Assembly (NCBI GenBank): GCA_019417325.1
Contig: DXVO01000016.1
Location: 62,001 to 126,000 of the forward strand
DNA from: Parabacteroides sp.
GTDB lineage: Bacteria > Bacteroidota > Bacteroidia > Bacteroidales > Tannerellaceae
DNA: 64,000 nt
Direction of reading: 5' to 3'
In this document: positions 18,644-27,193 of the stretch, one piece after another
Layout of the letters: the number at the start of each line of letters is the position of its first letter
How positions within the stretch are numbered: the stretch's first letter is position 1
Notes under the pieces: model-generated
What the model was told of the DNA's origin: nothing
The model's database searches: none
The model's input: the letters and a program-made list of their open reading frames with translations, nothing else
Position numbers and translations under genes: made by a program

Positions 18644-19331
18644 CACAAAGTTATCATTTCAGGGCTTTAAGTGACATATTTATCAAGTTTTCCTCTTTTT
18701 ACTAACCAACCATCTATACACACAGTCTGTTTCAGAAAGAAACCGGCTCTTTTTCAGGATAAAAAGGAGAAAATTCTACATAATCCGGTACCTTTTCACA
18801 TTTACCCGGAGGGTATTTTCAATTAGTAGCGGTACTAATTCCAACTGTCTGCGCATAAAAAAGCAATAATCCGCGCGGCAAAACACCTATGTTTTAACTT
18901 TAAAGCATATATGTTTCGAAATCAAAACATATATGCTCCGTTTTTAGATGTTATTGAGCATGGCTACAACTCTGGAATGGTTCAAAAATCAGACCAGACG
19001 CAGATATTAAATAGATTATTATTCCCTTGGAAACAAGACAATATGATTAGACGCAGATGACGCAGATAAACGCGGATTAATACATATTTTACGTCTCTTA
19101 ATCCGCGTTTACCTGCGTCGTCCGCATCTAATAAAAATTCCCGCATCATATCAATTCGAAAGAACCGCGTCATTTTCAGTAACAAACAGACAAATCCCAA
19201 CTCTGCGAGAACAGCGTATTTCCAATCTATCCCGAAGGGAGGCCCATACAAACGAAGCAGAGACAAGGTGTTTTGTCATTCTGTCATTTCGCAAAATGAC
19301 AGAATTCTATCTCCAGCTCCGGTAACCTCTC
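18644..19331. other. Intergenic region rich in inverted repeats, no convincing gene
   Basis: This 688-bp gap separates the rightward Gfo/Idh/MocA gene from a leftward TonB receptor gene. It holds three inverted repeats: 18904-18937 (13-bp perfect arms AGCATATATGTTT, followed by a short T-run), 19047-19131 (34-bp fold-back) and 19279-19304 (11-bp perfect arms TTCTGTCATTT around CGCA). A 94-codon frame on the minus strand (18982-19266) runs through the fold-back and is not credible. Extra fragments of the ACGCAGAT motif near 18998 suggest decayed repeat copies. Confidence 0.6.
19047..19131. repeat. Fold-back repeat with ACGCAGAT core, copy 1
   Basis: Left arm 19047-19080 and right arm 19098-19131 are 34 bases each and complementary at 30 positions, separated by 17 bp. 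The arms carry ACGCAGAT and AACGCGGATTAA motifs. A related core occurs at 55549-55623, so this is a dispersed intergenic repeat. It could act as a bidirectional terminator or be a non-autonomous palindromic element. Confidence 0.7.
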
Positions 19332-21431
19332 CTACAAATTATAAGTAAGCGTCAACCAGGTTACTTGTGCATCCCGGTTGCGAACCTGTGTCATCTTCAA
19401 CGCTTCGGTATCGACAATCGTTGTTTCTTCCAAAGTATTGAAAATATTGTTAATACTTACATTGGCACGGAGTTTACGTTGGAAGAAGTATTGAGACAGC
19501 CCCGCATTCACGCTGGAACGATGTTTAATTTTTCCTTGTGGAGTCAACTGGTCGGATACATAGAAACCATCGATTTGCAATTCCGTTGTCGGGGTGATAG
19601 TGATATTTATACTCCCTTTGACATCTGCACAAACCATTGATTTCTTTTCATCATACCCGATTGAACGTCCGTCAATCTCATCACGATACACATTTCCGGC
19701 AAAGCCGATTGCCAACAAACGTACCGGACGCCATGTACCCGACAGTTCAAATCCAAAGGCCTGGCTATGGCCTATATTTTGTTTCTGCCAGATTTCAGTA
19801 CCTTTTGCATCTTCCTGCAGTACATCCATAATACGGTTCGATTTATTACGATAATACAAGCTCGGGCTCAAACTGAATGTCCGGTTTGTAAATAGATAGG
19901 CCAACTCCAGAGAATGAATCATTTCATCTTTCAAATCAGGGTTACCCTGGCGGATATGAGTAGCATCACTTTGGTCGACAAACGGGTTCAGGTCTGCTCC
20001 ATAAGGACGGATCGCACGTTGGATATAGCTCAACGAAAACTCTCCGCCTTTCTCCATATGATAGGCAAACTTCGCTCTCGGATAAACACGGAAACGGGAG
20101 GTCGTTTCATCATACGGTACTTTATCTCCGGTATTCTCATTCAAAGTTGTTTTTATATTCTGCCAGTTCAATTCACCCTGAACACCTACCTCTGCCGTAA
20201 AAGGATTCCATTTCTTCACTACAGAAGCATACAGGAGATTTGTACGACGGTAGAATCGGTATATATTTTCTTTCTGTACATCCGGTCCCCATACGCCACC
20301 TGTTTTCTTATTGCCTTCGGCATTGTATCTCTCATCTTTAAAAGTACCTATATAACCTGCGTTAAACGACCAGTCTTTATCAAACATCTTACGGAATGCT
20401 CCGGATACATAATAGGTATTCTTATTCTGATGGATATAATAATTGTCTTCCGCTATAATAGCTCCGGTTTCAGGCTTTTCATTCTGATAGTCATTTCCTT
20501 CATCATAACCGAAATTATTATAGTTGAATACAACACTCAACTGATCCCGTGGATTACTGAAAGTATGATTCCAACGAGCTTCGGCAGCATAGGCTTCCTG
20601 CCGTTGGTCATTATAACGGTGGCGGAACATTACCGGTTGGACGGAACCATCGCTTGCCAGCTTTCCATTATTTATTTTACCATAACGGCTATAATCCATC
20701 AAATAATAAAGCCCGTATACGGAAATCAGGTCATTGGCACTCAGTTCATAACCGACATTCAAATCTGCCAAATGCACATCCGGCCTTGCTGCCGCATTAT
20801 TATTCATCACGGTTGTTCCCGATTTATTAGTAGTTGTTTTACTGAACGTACGTTTACGGAACTCACGACGATAATTATATTTTCCGACAATATGGAATTT
20901 CCCGGGATGCAAATTCACTACTGCGCCCGCATTATAGCGTTCCTGAAGTCCTGCACCTACATTAAGTTGTAGCGGAGAATCACTTTTACGGTATAAAGCA
21001 GAGGACAAATTAAGCAACCCGGCATCCCCGTCCGGAATCAATTCGATAGAGGGCATCGATGTCATAGACAAACGATTAAAGAACGAAGCCGGAAGTTGAA
21101 TCAGCATATCCCCGCTATTCTCCTCCATCAATCCGTAAGGAACTCCATTTATCAATAAACCGGGATGATTCGAGCCACGATAAGTAATACCTCCCTCTAT
21201 ATCTGTTATTACAGAAGGCAGTAAACGAAAGGCATCTGCTGTTGTTACGGTTATGCTGCTCAGGTTTTCATCCACCTGCATCCGCTTTACTTCTCCCCCG
21301 CTCAATCCGCCAAAACGTTTTCCCTGGATTTGAATCGTATCCAAAGATAAGGTTCTATCGACCGGAGTCTGTGAAAAAGAGGGCAAGCTGAATAAGGCTA
21401 GCACCGGAAGAATTAGGGAAATATATCTCAT
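19332..21431 (-). CDS. TonB-dependent outer-membrane receptor (orphan)
   Basis: A 699-residue outer-membrane receptor. A signal peptide (cleavage after PSFSQ or nearby) is followed directly by a plug domain without the carboxypeptidase-like N-terminal domain of SusC proteins: SGGEVKRMQVDENLSSITV, AFRLLPSVITDIEGGITYRG and LLINGVPYGL. The barrel with many aromatic-rich strands follows and ends in TWLTLTYNL. No SusD partner or substrate-binding gene adjoins it, so it belongs to the general TonB receptor/outer-membrane beta-barrel group. The ligand (metal, cofactor or other) is unknown. Confidence 0.85.
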   Translation of the reverse strand: MRYISLILPVLALFSLPSFSQTPVDRTLSLDTIQIQGKRFGGLSGGEVKRMQVDENLSSITVTTADAFRLLPSVITDIEGGITYRGSNHPGLLINGVPYGLMEENSGDMLIQLPASFFNRLSMTSMPSIELIPDGDAGLLNLSSALYRKSDSPLQLNVGAGLQERYNAGAVVNLHPGKFHIVGKYNYRREFRKRTFSKTTTNKSGTTVMNNNAAARPDVHLADLNVGYELSANDLISVYGLYYLMDYSRYGKINNGKLASDGSVQPVMFRHRYNDQRQEAYAAEARWNHTFSNPRDQLSVVFNYNNFGYDEGNDYQNEKPETGAIIAEDNYYIHQNKNTYYVSGAFRKMFDKDWSFNAGYIGTFKDERYNAEGNKKTGGVWGPDVQKENIYRFYRRTNLLYASVVKKWNPFTAEVGVQGELNWQNIKTTLNENTGDKVPYDETTSRFRVYPRAKFAYHMEKGGEFSLSYIQRAIRPYGADLNPFVDQSDATHIRQGNPDLKDEMIHSLELAYLFTNRTFSLSPSLYYRNKSNRIMDVLQEDAKGTEIWQKQNIGHSQAFGFELSGTWRPVRLLAIGFAGNVYRDEIDGRSIGYDEKKSMVCADVKGSINITITPTTELQIDGFYVSDQLTPQGKIKHRSSVNAGLSQYFFQRKLRANVSINNIFNTLEETTIVDTEALKMTQVRNRDAQVTWLTLTYNL

Positions 21432-21463
21432 AAATTATAAGTATTGTATATAGGTTTATAAAC

Positions 21464-21496
21464 AAAAAAAGTCTGTATGTTATGCGCATACAGACT
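21464..21496 (-). terminator. Intrinsic terminator of the small lipoprotein gene
   Basis: On the minus strand a perfect 10-bp stem AGTCTGTATG/CATACAGACT (21487-21496 and 21470-21479) with a 7-nt loop is followed by a run of six or seven T. It lies 24 bp after the lipoprotein stop. Confidence 0.85.
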
Positions 21497-21520
21497 GTCC
21501 TCTTCACTGTTTACTGAATA

Positions 21521-21745
21521 TTATTCAGCAGGAGCAGCTTCAGTTGCCGGAGCTTCAGTAGCTGTAGCAGTAGAATCAGCTTCAGCAGGAGCAACTTCTT
21601 CAACAGCAGTTTCTTCAACAGCAGGAACTACTTCTTCAACTGTAGCAGTTTCTGCTACTTCTTCTGTAGATTCTGCGGATTTGTTACCACAAGATGCGAA
21701 TGAAACAGCTGCGATAACAGCAGCAAATGCAACTAACTTTTTCAT
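21521..21745 (-). CDS. Small Ala/Glu-rich lipoprotein
   Basis: A 74-residue protein. Residues 1-19 form a lipoprotein signal with lipobox SFASC, and the mature part is low-complexity, rich in Ala, Glu, Val and Thr with repeated VEEV/VEET and APAE units. It should be an acidic, unfolded surface or periplasmic lipoprotein. A clean promoter, palindromic upstream region and strong terminator indicate a well-expressed monocistronic gene. The function is unknown. The low-complexity tail may vary in length between strains. Confidence 0.75.
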   Translation of the reverse strand: MKKLVAFAAVIAAVSFASCGNKSAESTEEVAETATVEEVVPAVEETAVEEVAPAEADSTATATEAPATEAAPAE

Positions 21746-21795
21746 TTTGTTCTTAATTTAAACGGTCTATAATATCTTCGTGTTGTAAAACGATG

Positions 21796-21831
21796 CAAAT
21801 GTATGTATTAATCATACATGTTGTACAACAT
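21796..21831 (-). promoter_or_regulatory. Promoter of the small lipoprotein gene with upstream palindromes
   Basis: Reading leftward, TACATTTG (21803-21796) matches TAnnTTTG about 50 bp before the start codon. The presumed -33 area carries a 14-bp perfect palindrome, ATGTTGTACAACAT (21818-21831), and a 7-bp inverted repeat ATGTATG...CATACAT (21799-21805, 21813-21819). These are candidate operator sites. Confidence 0.5.
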
Positions 21832-21900
21832 AAAGTATTTTTTTTTGAACTTTTTTTAATGCCAAATACAAGCCGCTGATTATCAACAAAATCTCAAATA

Positions 21901-23565
21901 TCAATAATTTGCGTATAAATATCTCTTGATGCTCTTCTTGGGAGTTTTCTCAAACTCGGTAGGATACAACTGGAGTTCGGAAACAGATTCGTAAGGAGCC
22001 AATAGCTTGTTCAATTCAATACGGTTCTGTTCCATAATAACCGGAAGGTCGGTATGAGAGATACCTGTTCCATCCACTGTATCATAGTCCGGATAAACCA
22101 ATCCCACCAACTTTCCGCCTCTTTCGATAATGATGCTTTCCATGACGAAAGGGAGGTTGTTCAGTTTTGATTCGATTTCTTCCGGATAAATATTCTGTCC
22201 GCTCGGACCAAGAATCATCGTTTTGCTACGTCCACGAATATAAATGCGGTTGTTTGCGTCGATTGTTCCCAAATCGCCGGTACGCAACCAGCCATCTTCC
22301 GTAAAGACATTACTTGTCGCTTCCTGGTTCTTATAATATCCCTTCATCACATTTTCACCCTTAACCTGGATTTCCCCTACCGTATTATATGGATCGTCAG
22401 AGTCGATACGTACCTGCATAATGCCTTTCAATACCTGACCGCAAGAGGTCGGAACATATTCCGCATTATTATCATAACTGATCAACGGACCACATTCGGT
22501 CATTCCATAACCGATTGTAAACGGAAATTTAATCTTATATAAGAAATCCGCTACTTCCTGGTTCATTGCAGCCCCTCCTACAATTACTTCCCGGAAAGCT
22601 CCACCCATTGCATTTACCAGATGCTTACGGACCTGGGCATAGATACGGGAATCCAACAAAGGAATATTCAAGGCAAGTTTCATAGATGTCTTGCTAAGCT
22701 GCGGAAGAATCATCTTCTTATATATCTTCTCCAAAATCAAAGGAACGGTCAGAATCAAATTCGGCTTTACTTCCTCAAATGCCTTCAACAGGATTTTAGG
22801 AGACGGCACTTTTCCCAATAAATACACATGAGCTCCTACAGCCATAGGCACCAGGAAATTGAAAGCACAACTATAGGCATGAGCCAACGGCAGGAAACAC
22901 AATTCCTTATCTCCCTGGAATAATAAATCCAGTGTCTTAGCATAAGTGACATTACCGGCAAGGTTATTCCCTGTCAGCATCACTCCTTTACTAAAGCCTG
23001 TTGTTCCTGATGTATAATTCAACAAAACAACTTTGTCGTTATCCAACTCCGCATATTTAATATCATTCTTAGAGAAGCCATTCGGATATTTCTCAATCAT
23101 CTTCTCATCCAATGCCTTCATTAATTTCTGGATGCATTCGCCATCGCGTTGATGCAAACAACGGAAATCATTTAATGAGAATACACCGCGAACCTCCTCA
23201 ATCATGTCTTCTTCCAGCGAATCCCAGATACGGTCGCTAACAAATAGAAAGACGGATTCCGAATGATTGATTATATGATGTACATCATTCGGGCTGAAAT
23301 CCTGCAGGATGGGCACAATAATCGCTCCGTAAGTAACCGCAGCCATATAGACAATGCACCAATGCGCGCTATCTTTACCTATTAAGGCAATCTTATCTCC
23401 ACGCCGTATCTGGCACTCTTTAAACAGTATATGGATACGGGCTATTTCGGTAGCTACATCTCCGAAAGTGAAGCTGTTCCCTTTACTATAATCGGTAAGT
23501 GCAGGAAGGCCCCAATTCTTCTTGAAACTCTCCTCATAGATTTTGATAAAATTCTCTTGTATCAT
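21901..23565 (-). CDS. Long-chain acyl-CoA synthetase (FadD-like)
   Basis: A 554-residue AMP-binding enzyme that activates fatty acids to acyl-CoA. The P-loop LLNYTSGTTGFSKGVM is near 188, the adenylate motif GYGMTECGPLISY near 360, TGDLGTID near 430 and the C-terminal lysine region PTEFEKTPKKSIKRYLY at the end. This order and the GYGMTE motif place it with long-chain synthetases rather than the acetate type at 425-2080. A longer frame opens at 23619, but the TAnnTTTG promoter box at 23591-23598 lies inside it, so MIQENF at 23565 was chosen; 23574 is possible. Confidence 0.88.
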   Translation of the reverse strand: MIQENFIKIYEESFKKNWGLPALTDYSKGNSFTFGDVATEIARIHILFKECQIRRGDKIALIGKDSAHWCIVYMAAVTYGAIIVPILQDFSPNDVHHIINHSESVFLFVSDRIWDSLEEDMIEEVRGVFSLNDFRCLHQRDGECIQKLMKALDEKMIEKYPNGFSKNDIKYAELDNDKVVLLNYTSGTTGFSKGVMLTGNNLAGNVTYAKTLDLLFQGDKELCFLPLAHAYSCAFNFLVPMAVGAHVYLLGKVPSPKILLKAFEEVKPNLILTVPLILEKIYKKMILPQLSKTSMKLALNIPLLDSRIYAQVRKHLVNAMGGAFREVIVGGAAMNQEVADFLYKIKFPFTIGYGMTECGPLISYDNNAEYVPTSCGQVLKGIMQVRIDSDDPYNTVGEIQVKGENVMKGYYKNQEATSNVFTEDGWLRTGDLGTIDANNRIYIRGRSKTMILGPSGQNIYPEEIESKLNNLPFVMESIIIERGGKLVGLVYPDYDTVDGTGISHTDLPVIMEQNRIELNKLLAPYESVSELQLYPTEFEKTPKKSIKRYLYANY

Positions 23566-23590
23566 ATAGCACATTGTCTTATTAAGTGTG

Positions 23591-23622
23591 CAAAAATACA
23601 GACTATCTGACAAATACACAAC
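23591..23622 (-). promoter_or_regulatory. Promoter of the FadD-like gene
   Basis: On the minus strand TATTTTTG (23598-23591) fits TAnnTTTG, and GTTG (23622-23619) is a fair -33 element 20 bp upstream. Confidence 0.55.
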
Positions 23623-23807
23623 AGGTAAGCGGAGTTTAACCCGTTCCTTCTGTCTTCTCAGCCTGTTTCTTACTATTCTTTAGGCAGTAACTTGCCAAAG
23701 AGCAATCGTTCAATGTCAAGCGAGCTACCCATCCTCCGAGACAGAAATATATCTGTAGGATGTGAGGTTCTCGTAATTTATACATATCTTTCGCTTATCT
23801 AAACTAT

Positions 23808-24890
23808 ATGAGAATGAATAAATGGATATTACTATTATGTGGAGCCTTGGCAAGCTGTCAGTTTTCTCCGAAGCAAGAGATGGATGACACAGCCTGCAAT
23901 ACAATCGACATAACCACGGTTTTCAACAATGAACCTGCCGAGATAGAATTAAACGAATGGGCAAAAGATGTCCGCTTCATTCCCCTGGAAACAACAGACT
24001 CTGTATTATTGACCGGCTTTATTTCCCAAATCATTTACTTTCAGGATAAATTGGTTGTCTACAACAACGGGAAGATATTCCTGTTCAATCCCGAAGGAAA
24101 ATTTATCAGGATGATAGGGAGTAAAGGAGAAGGTCCGGAAGAATATCAATCTTCCGGAAATCCGAGTGTGAACCGGGAAGGCGTCCATGTCAATGATAAT
24201 AACAAATGGATCAAGACATATGGCTGGGATGGCAAATGGAAACGGACCACTCATATCCCCCCTATAAATATCAGAGAAATACTTCCATTGCCTGATGGAC
24301 GAAACATAGGGTATGTACAGAATATATCCGGACAGGAACCGATACGGATGTATCTGTTTCGCGACTCAACCGTATTAGATTCCATTCCATATACTAAAAG
24401 TTTTGAACCGGGAGACATCACAATGGTATTTTATAACGAATGCAAAACGTTCTTTACCCCATCCGGCTACTTTGTAAAGGAGATATTCAATGATACAATT
24501 TTCAGGCTTACAAAAGAAAACACACTTATTCCCCGCTGGGCAATAGATGCAGGAAAATACAAATTGGAAGAAGGGGCGCGCTACAAGCTGGAAGACCCGC
24601 GAAACAGTTTATATAAGGAAAAGAACGCAGCCCTAATCAACGTAATTGGTGCCGGTAACGGTACATTATACCTTACAGCCAATCTGAATGATAAATCTTA
24701 TCTGGTTTGTTATGACGAAAAAAATGGAAAAACAGAGAGCTTTAAATTGCCTTACCCTGAACATAATTTCGAATTTAAAGAAGGGAATACATTTATTCCC
24801 CAATTTATTTCGGAAGACAGCCGCTATCTGATAGGATATGAAGTACAGGAAAATGATGAGAATCCGGTTATCATCCTGGCCGAGCGATAA
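23808..24890 (+). CDS. BF3164-like six-bladed beta-propeller lipoprotein
   Basis: A 360-residue lipoprotein (lipobox ALASC) whose mature part is a repeat of short beta-rich units typical of the 6-bladed beta-propeller family common in Bacteroides. Signature stretches are VRFIPLETTDS near 50, ISQIIYFQDKLVVYN, ILFNPEGKFIRMIGSKGEGPEEY near 90-115 and YLIGYEVQENDENPVIILAE at the end. A second member of the family lies at 43556-44614. The function is unknown; surface or periplasmic binding is likely. ATG 23814 is an equally good start. A near-consensus TATCTTTC lies at 23785-23792. Confidence 0.8.
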   Translation: MRMNKWILLLCGALASCQFSPKQEMDDTACNTIDITTVFNNEPAEIELNEWAKDVRFIPLETTDSVLLTGFISQIIYFQDKLVVYNNGKIFLFNPEGKFIRMIGSKGEGPEEYQSSGNPSVNREGVHVNDNNKWIKTYGWDGKWKRTTHIPPINIREILPLPDGRNIGYVQNISGQEPIRMYLFRDSTVLDSIPYTKSFEPGDITMVFYNECKTFFTPSGYFVKEIFNDTIFRLTKENTLIPRWAIDAGKYKLEEGARYKLEDPRNSLYKEKNAALINVIGAGNGTLYLTANLNDKSYLVCYDEKNGKTESFKLPYPEHNFEFKEGNTFIPQFISEDSRYLIGYEVQENDENPVIILAER

Positions 24891-24924
24891 GAAGGCAGAA
24901 CTGTCTTTATCCGAATATTTTCGC

Positions 24925-24932
24925 TAAATTTG
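24925..24932 (+). promoter_or_regulatory. Promoter -7 box (TAAATTTG) of mtaB
   Basis: Exact TAnnTTTG match 18 bp before the mtaB start codon. Confidence 0.6.
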
Positions 24933-24950
24933 TGCGATAAATAAAAGACA

Positions 24951-26270
24951 ATGATTGACAAAACTGTTTTCGAAAATAAAATAGCCGCTTATTACACGCT
25001 GGGGTGTAAACTTAATTTCGCCGAAACTTCGGCTATCGGAAAGACGCTTGCCGGACAAGGGGTTCGTAAAGCCCGCCCGGGAGAAAAAGCTGATATATGT
25101 GTTGTCAACACCTGTTCCGTTACAGAACTGGCTGATAAGAAATGCCGGCAGGCTATCCGCCGTATCAGTAAACAACATCCGGACGCTTTTATCGTAGTAA
25201 CCGGTTGCTATGCCCAACTAAAACCGGAGGAAGTTTCGCATATAGAGGGTGTAGATCTCGTACTTGGTGCAGAACAGAAACTGGATATATTAATGTATCT
25301 GGACGACCTGAAGAAAAAAGAAGCCGGAGGGGCTATTATCGCCTCCCAGACAAAAGATATACGGACATTTTCCCCTTCTTGTTCAGCAGGCGACCGGACC
25401 CGTCACTTCTTGAAAGTGCAGGACGGTTGCGATTATTTCTGTTCCTATTGTACCATCCCGTTCGCTCGCGGACGAAGCCGTAACGGGACAATAGAGAGTA
25501 TGGTAAAACAAGCACAGGAAGTTGCAAACAAAGGCGGGAAAGAAATTGTTCTAACAGGTGTTAACATTGGGGATTTCGGTAAAAGTACAGGGGAAACATT
25601 TATCGACCTTATCCGCGCCCTTGATGAAGTGGACGGGATTCTTCGTTATCGTATCTCCTCTATCGAACCAAACCTGATTACTGATGAAGCAATTGATTTT
25701 GTGGCATCCAGCAAACGCTTCGCCCCACATTTCCATATACCTTTGCAAAGTGGTAGTGATACTGTATTAAAGTTGATGCGCCGCAGATACGATACGGCTC
25801 TGTTCCGCCATAAAATCGAGAAGATAAAAGAAATCATGCCACATGCTTTCATTGGCGTAGATGTAATAGTAGGTACACGCGGAGAAACAGATGAATTGTT
25901 TGAAGAAGCACGGGCTTTTATCGATAGTCTGGACATCAGCCAGCTACATGTATTCAGTTATTCCGAACGTCCCGGCACGCAGGCTCTAAAAATAGACTAT
26001 GTTGTCGACCCGAAAACAAAACATGCACGTAGCCAGCAATTGTTGGATATTTCAGACCAAAAGCTCCATGCATTCTATGAAGCTCATATAGGCAAAAATG
26101 CAAACGTACTGTTTGAACATACCAGGAAAGGTGGATTGATGCATGGCTTTTCCGAGAATTATATAAAAGTGGAAGCACCGTACAATGCCTTATGGGTAAA
26201 TGAAGCTCATCCGGTTACTTTAGGAGGATGGAATGAGGATAAAACGGCGTTACTGATTAAAAATAAATAA
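24951..26270 (+). CDS. mtaB: tRNA t6A37 methylthiotransferase
   Basis: A 439-residue radical-SAM methylthiotransferase that adds a methylthio group to N6-threonylcarbamoyladenosine at position 37 of tRNA. The N-terminal domain carries three cluster-binding Cys (YTLGCKLNFAET, VVNTCSVTE, VVTGCYAQ). The radical-SAM CxxxCxxC motif is CDYFCSYC near 155, followed by IPFARGRSRNG, and a TRAM-like domain ends the protein. The LGCKLN signature separates MtaB from MiaB/RimO. It heads a unit with an acyltransferase (13 bp later) and a GT2 gene; the link looks like shared transcription rather than shared pathway. Confidence 0.92.
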   Translation: MIDKTVFENKIAAYYTLGCKLNFAETSAIGKTLAGQGVRKARPGEKADICVVNTCSVTELADKKCRQAIRRISKQHPDAFIVVTGCYAQLKPEEVSHIEGVDLVLGAEQKLDILMYLDDLKKKEAGGAIIASQTKDIRTFSPSCSAGDRTRHFLKVQDGCDYFCSYCTIPFARGRSRNGTIESMVKQAQEVANKGGKEIVLTGVNIGDFGKSTGETFIDLIRALDEVDGILRYRISSIEPNLITDEAIDFVASSKRFAPHFHIPLQSGSDTVLKLMRRRYDTALFRHKIEKIKEIMPHAFIGVDVIVGTRGETDELFEEARAFIDSLDISQLHVFSYSERPGTQALKIDYVVDPKTKHARSQQLLDISDQKLHAFYEAHIGKNANVLFEHTRKGGLMHGFSENYIKVEAPYNALWVNEAHPVTLGGWNEDKTALLIKNK

Positions 26271-26283
26271 TAAAAAATATTCC

Positions 26284-27183
26284 ATGTGGACTAAAATACA
26301 ATATGCGTTTATATTCTGCTGGGCAAAAGTTCATGCCTTGCTCCCTATGCGTGTATTATACCTTCTGTCGGATATCTTATACATTATAATATATAAGATT
26401 GCACGATACCGTGTAAAAGTTGTACGTGCAAATATGAAAGCGTCTTTTCCGGAAAAAACAGAAAAGGAACTACGCCAGTTGGAGCGAGACTTTTATCATC
26501 ATTTCTCTGATTATATAGTCGAGACAATTAAGTTGGCGCATATCTCTAAGGAAGAGATACTGAGTCGTGCCGTTATCAGAAATCCGGAACTTATGGATGA
26601 CCTGGCAGATAAAGGATATACTTGTTTCGTACTGTTAATGGGGCATTATGGTAACTGGGAGTGGTTTACCGCCGCAAGCCATTTCTTCAAAACACTAAGA
26701 GTATACCAAATATACCGTCCGCTGAAGAACAAAGCGTTTGACAAACTCTTTGTATATCTCCGTACCCGGTTCGGCTCTTGTGGCATAAAGAAAAACGATA
26801 CCATACGCGATGTCATCAAATTAAAGAAAGACAAAACGCATGCACTGGTTATATTTATAGCAGACCAGACCCCCAGTAAAGCCAACCTGCATTACTGGAC
26901 CACTTTCTTAAATCAGGAAACATCCATTCTTACAGGACCTGAACGTATTGCCCGTAAAATGAATCTGCCGGTAGTATTCCTCGATGTAAAGAAAGTAAAA
27001 AGAGGATACTACACAATGGATATGAACCTGCTCACTCTTACCCCTAATGAAACTCCTGAAAATCAAATTACCGAACAATATGCCCGGTTAATGGAAAAAA
27101 GTATCCTGAACAATCCGGCATACTGGTTATGGACCCATAAGAGGTGGAAACATAAAAGAGAAAATACAGCGAATCCAAATTAA
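26284..27183 (+). CDS. Lipid A biosynthesis-type (LpxL/HtrB) acyltransferase
   Basis: A 299-residue inner-membrane acyltransferase. A membrane segment near residues 10-40 is followed by the catalytic HxxxxE motif in MGHYGNWEW near 119, RPLKNKAFDKL, a region with FIADQTPSK near 197, and TGPERIARKMNLPVVF. These fit the LpxL/HtrB family, which adds a secondary acyl chain to lipid A. It starts 13 bp after mtaB and is followed in 10 bp by a glycosyltransferase, suggesting an envelope-lipid unit. The acyl donor and position are not known. Confidence 0.88.
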   Translation: MWTKIQYAFIFCWAKVHALLPMRVLYLLSDILYIIIYKIARYRVKVVRANMKASFPEKTEKELRQLERDFYHHFSDYIVETIKLAHISKEEILSRAVIRNPELMDDLADKGYTCFVLLMGHYGNWEWFTAASHFFKTLRVYQIYRPLKNKAFDKLFVYLRTRFGSCGIKKNDTIRDVIKLKKDKTHALVIFIADQTPSKANLHYWTTFLNQETSILTGPERIARKMNLPVVFLDVKKVKRGYYTMDMNLLTLTPNETPENQITEQYARLMEKSILNNPAYWLWTHKRWKHKRENTANPN

Positions 27184-27193
27184 CCTGCATACA

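Noticed and set aside
18982..19266. 94-codon minus-strand frame in the repeat-rich gap
   Set aside because: It runs through the 34-bp fold-back repeat, so its residues come from repeat sequence.
19914..20972. 352-codon open frame on the plus strand
   Set aside because: It lies wholly antisense to the TonB receptor gene and its translation has no domain or signal features; the receptor frame is clearly the coding one.
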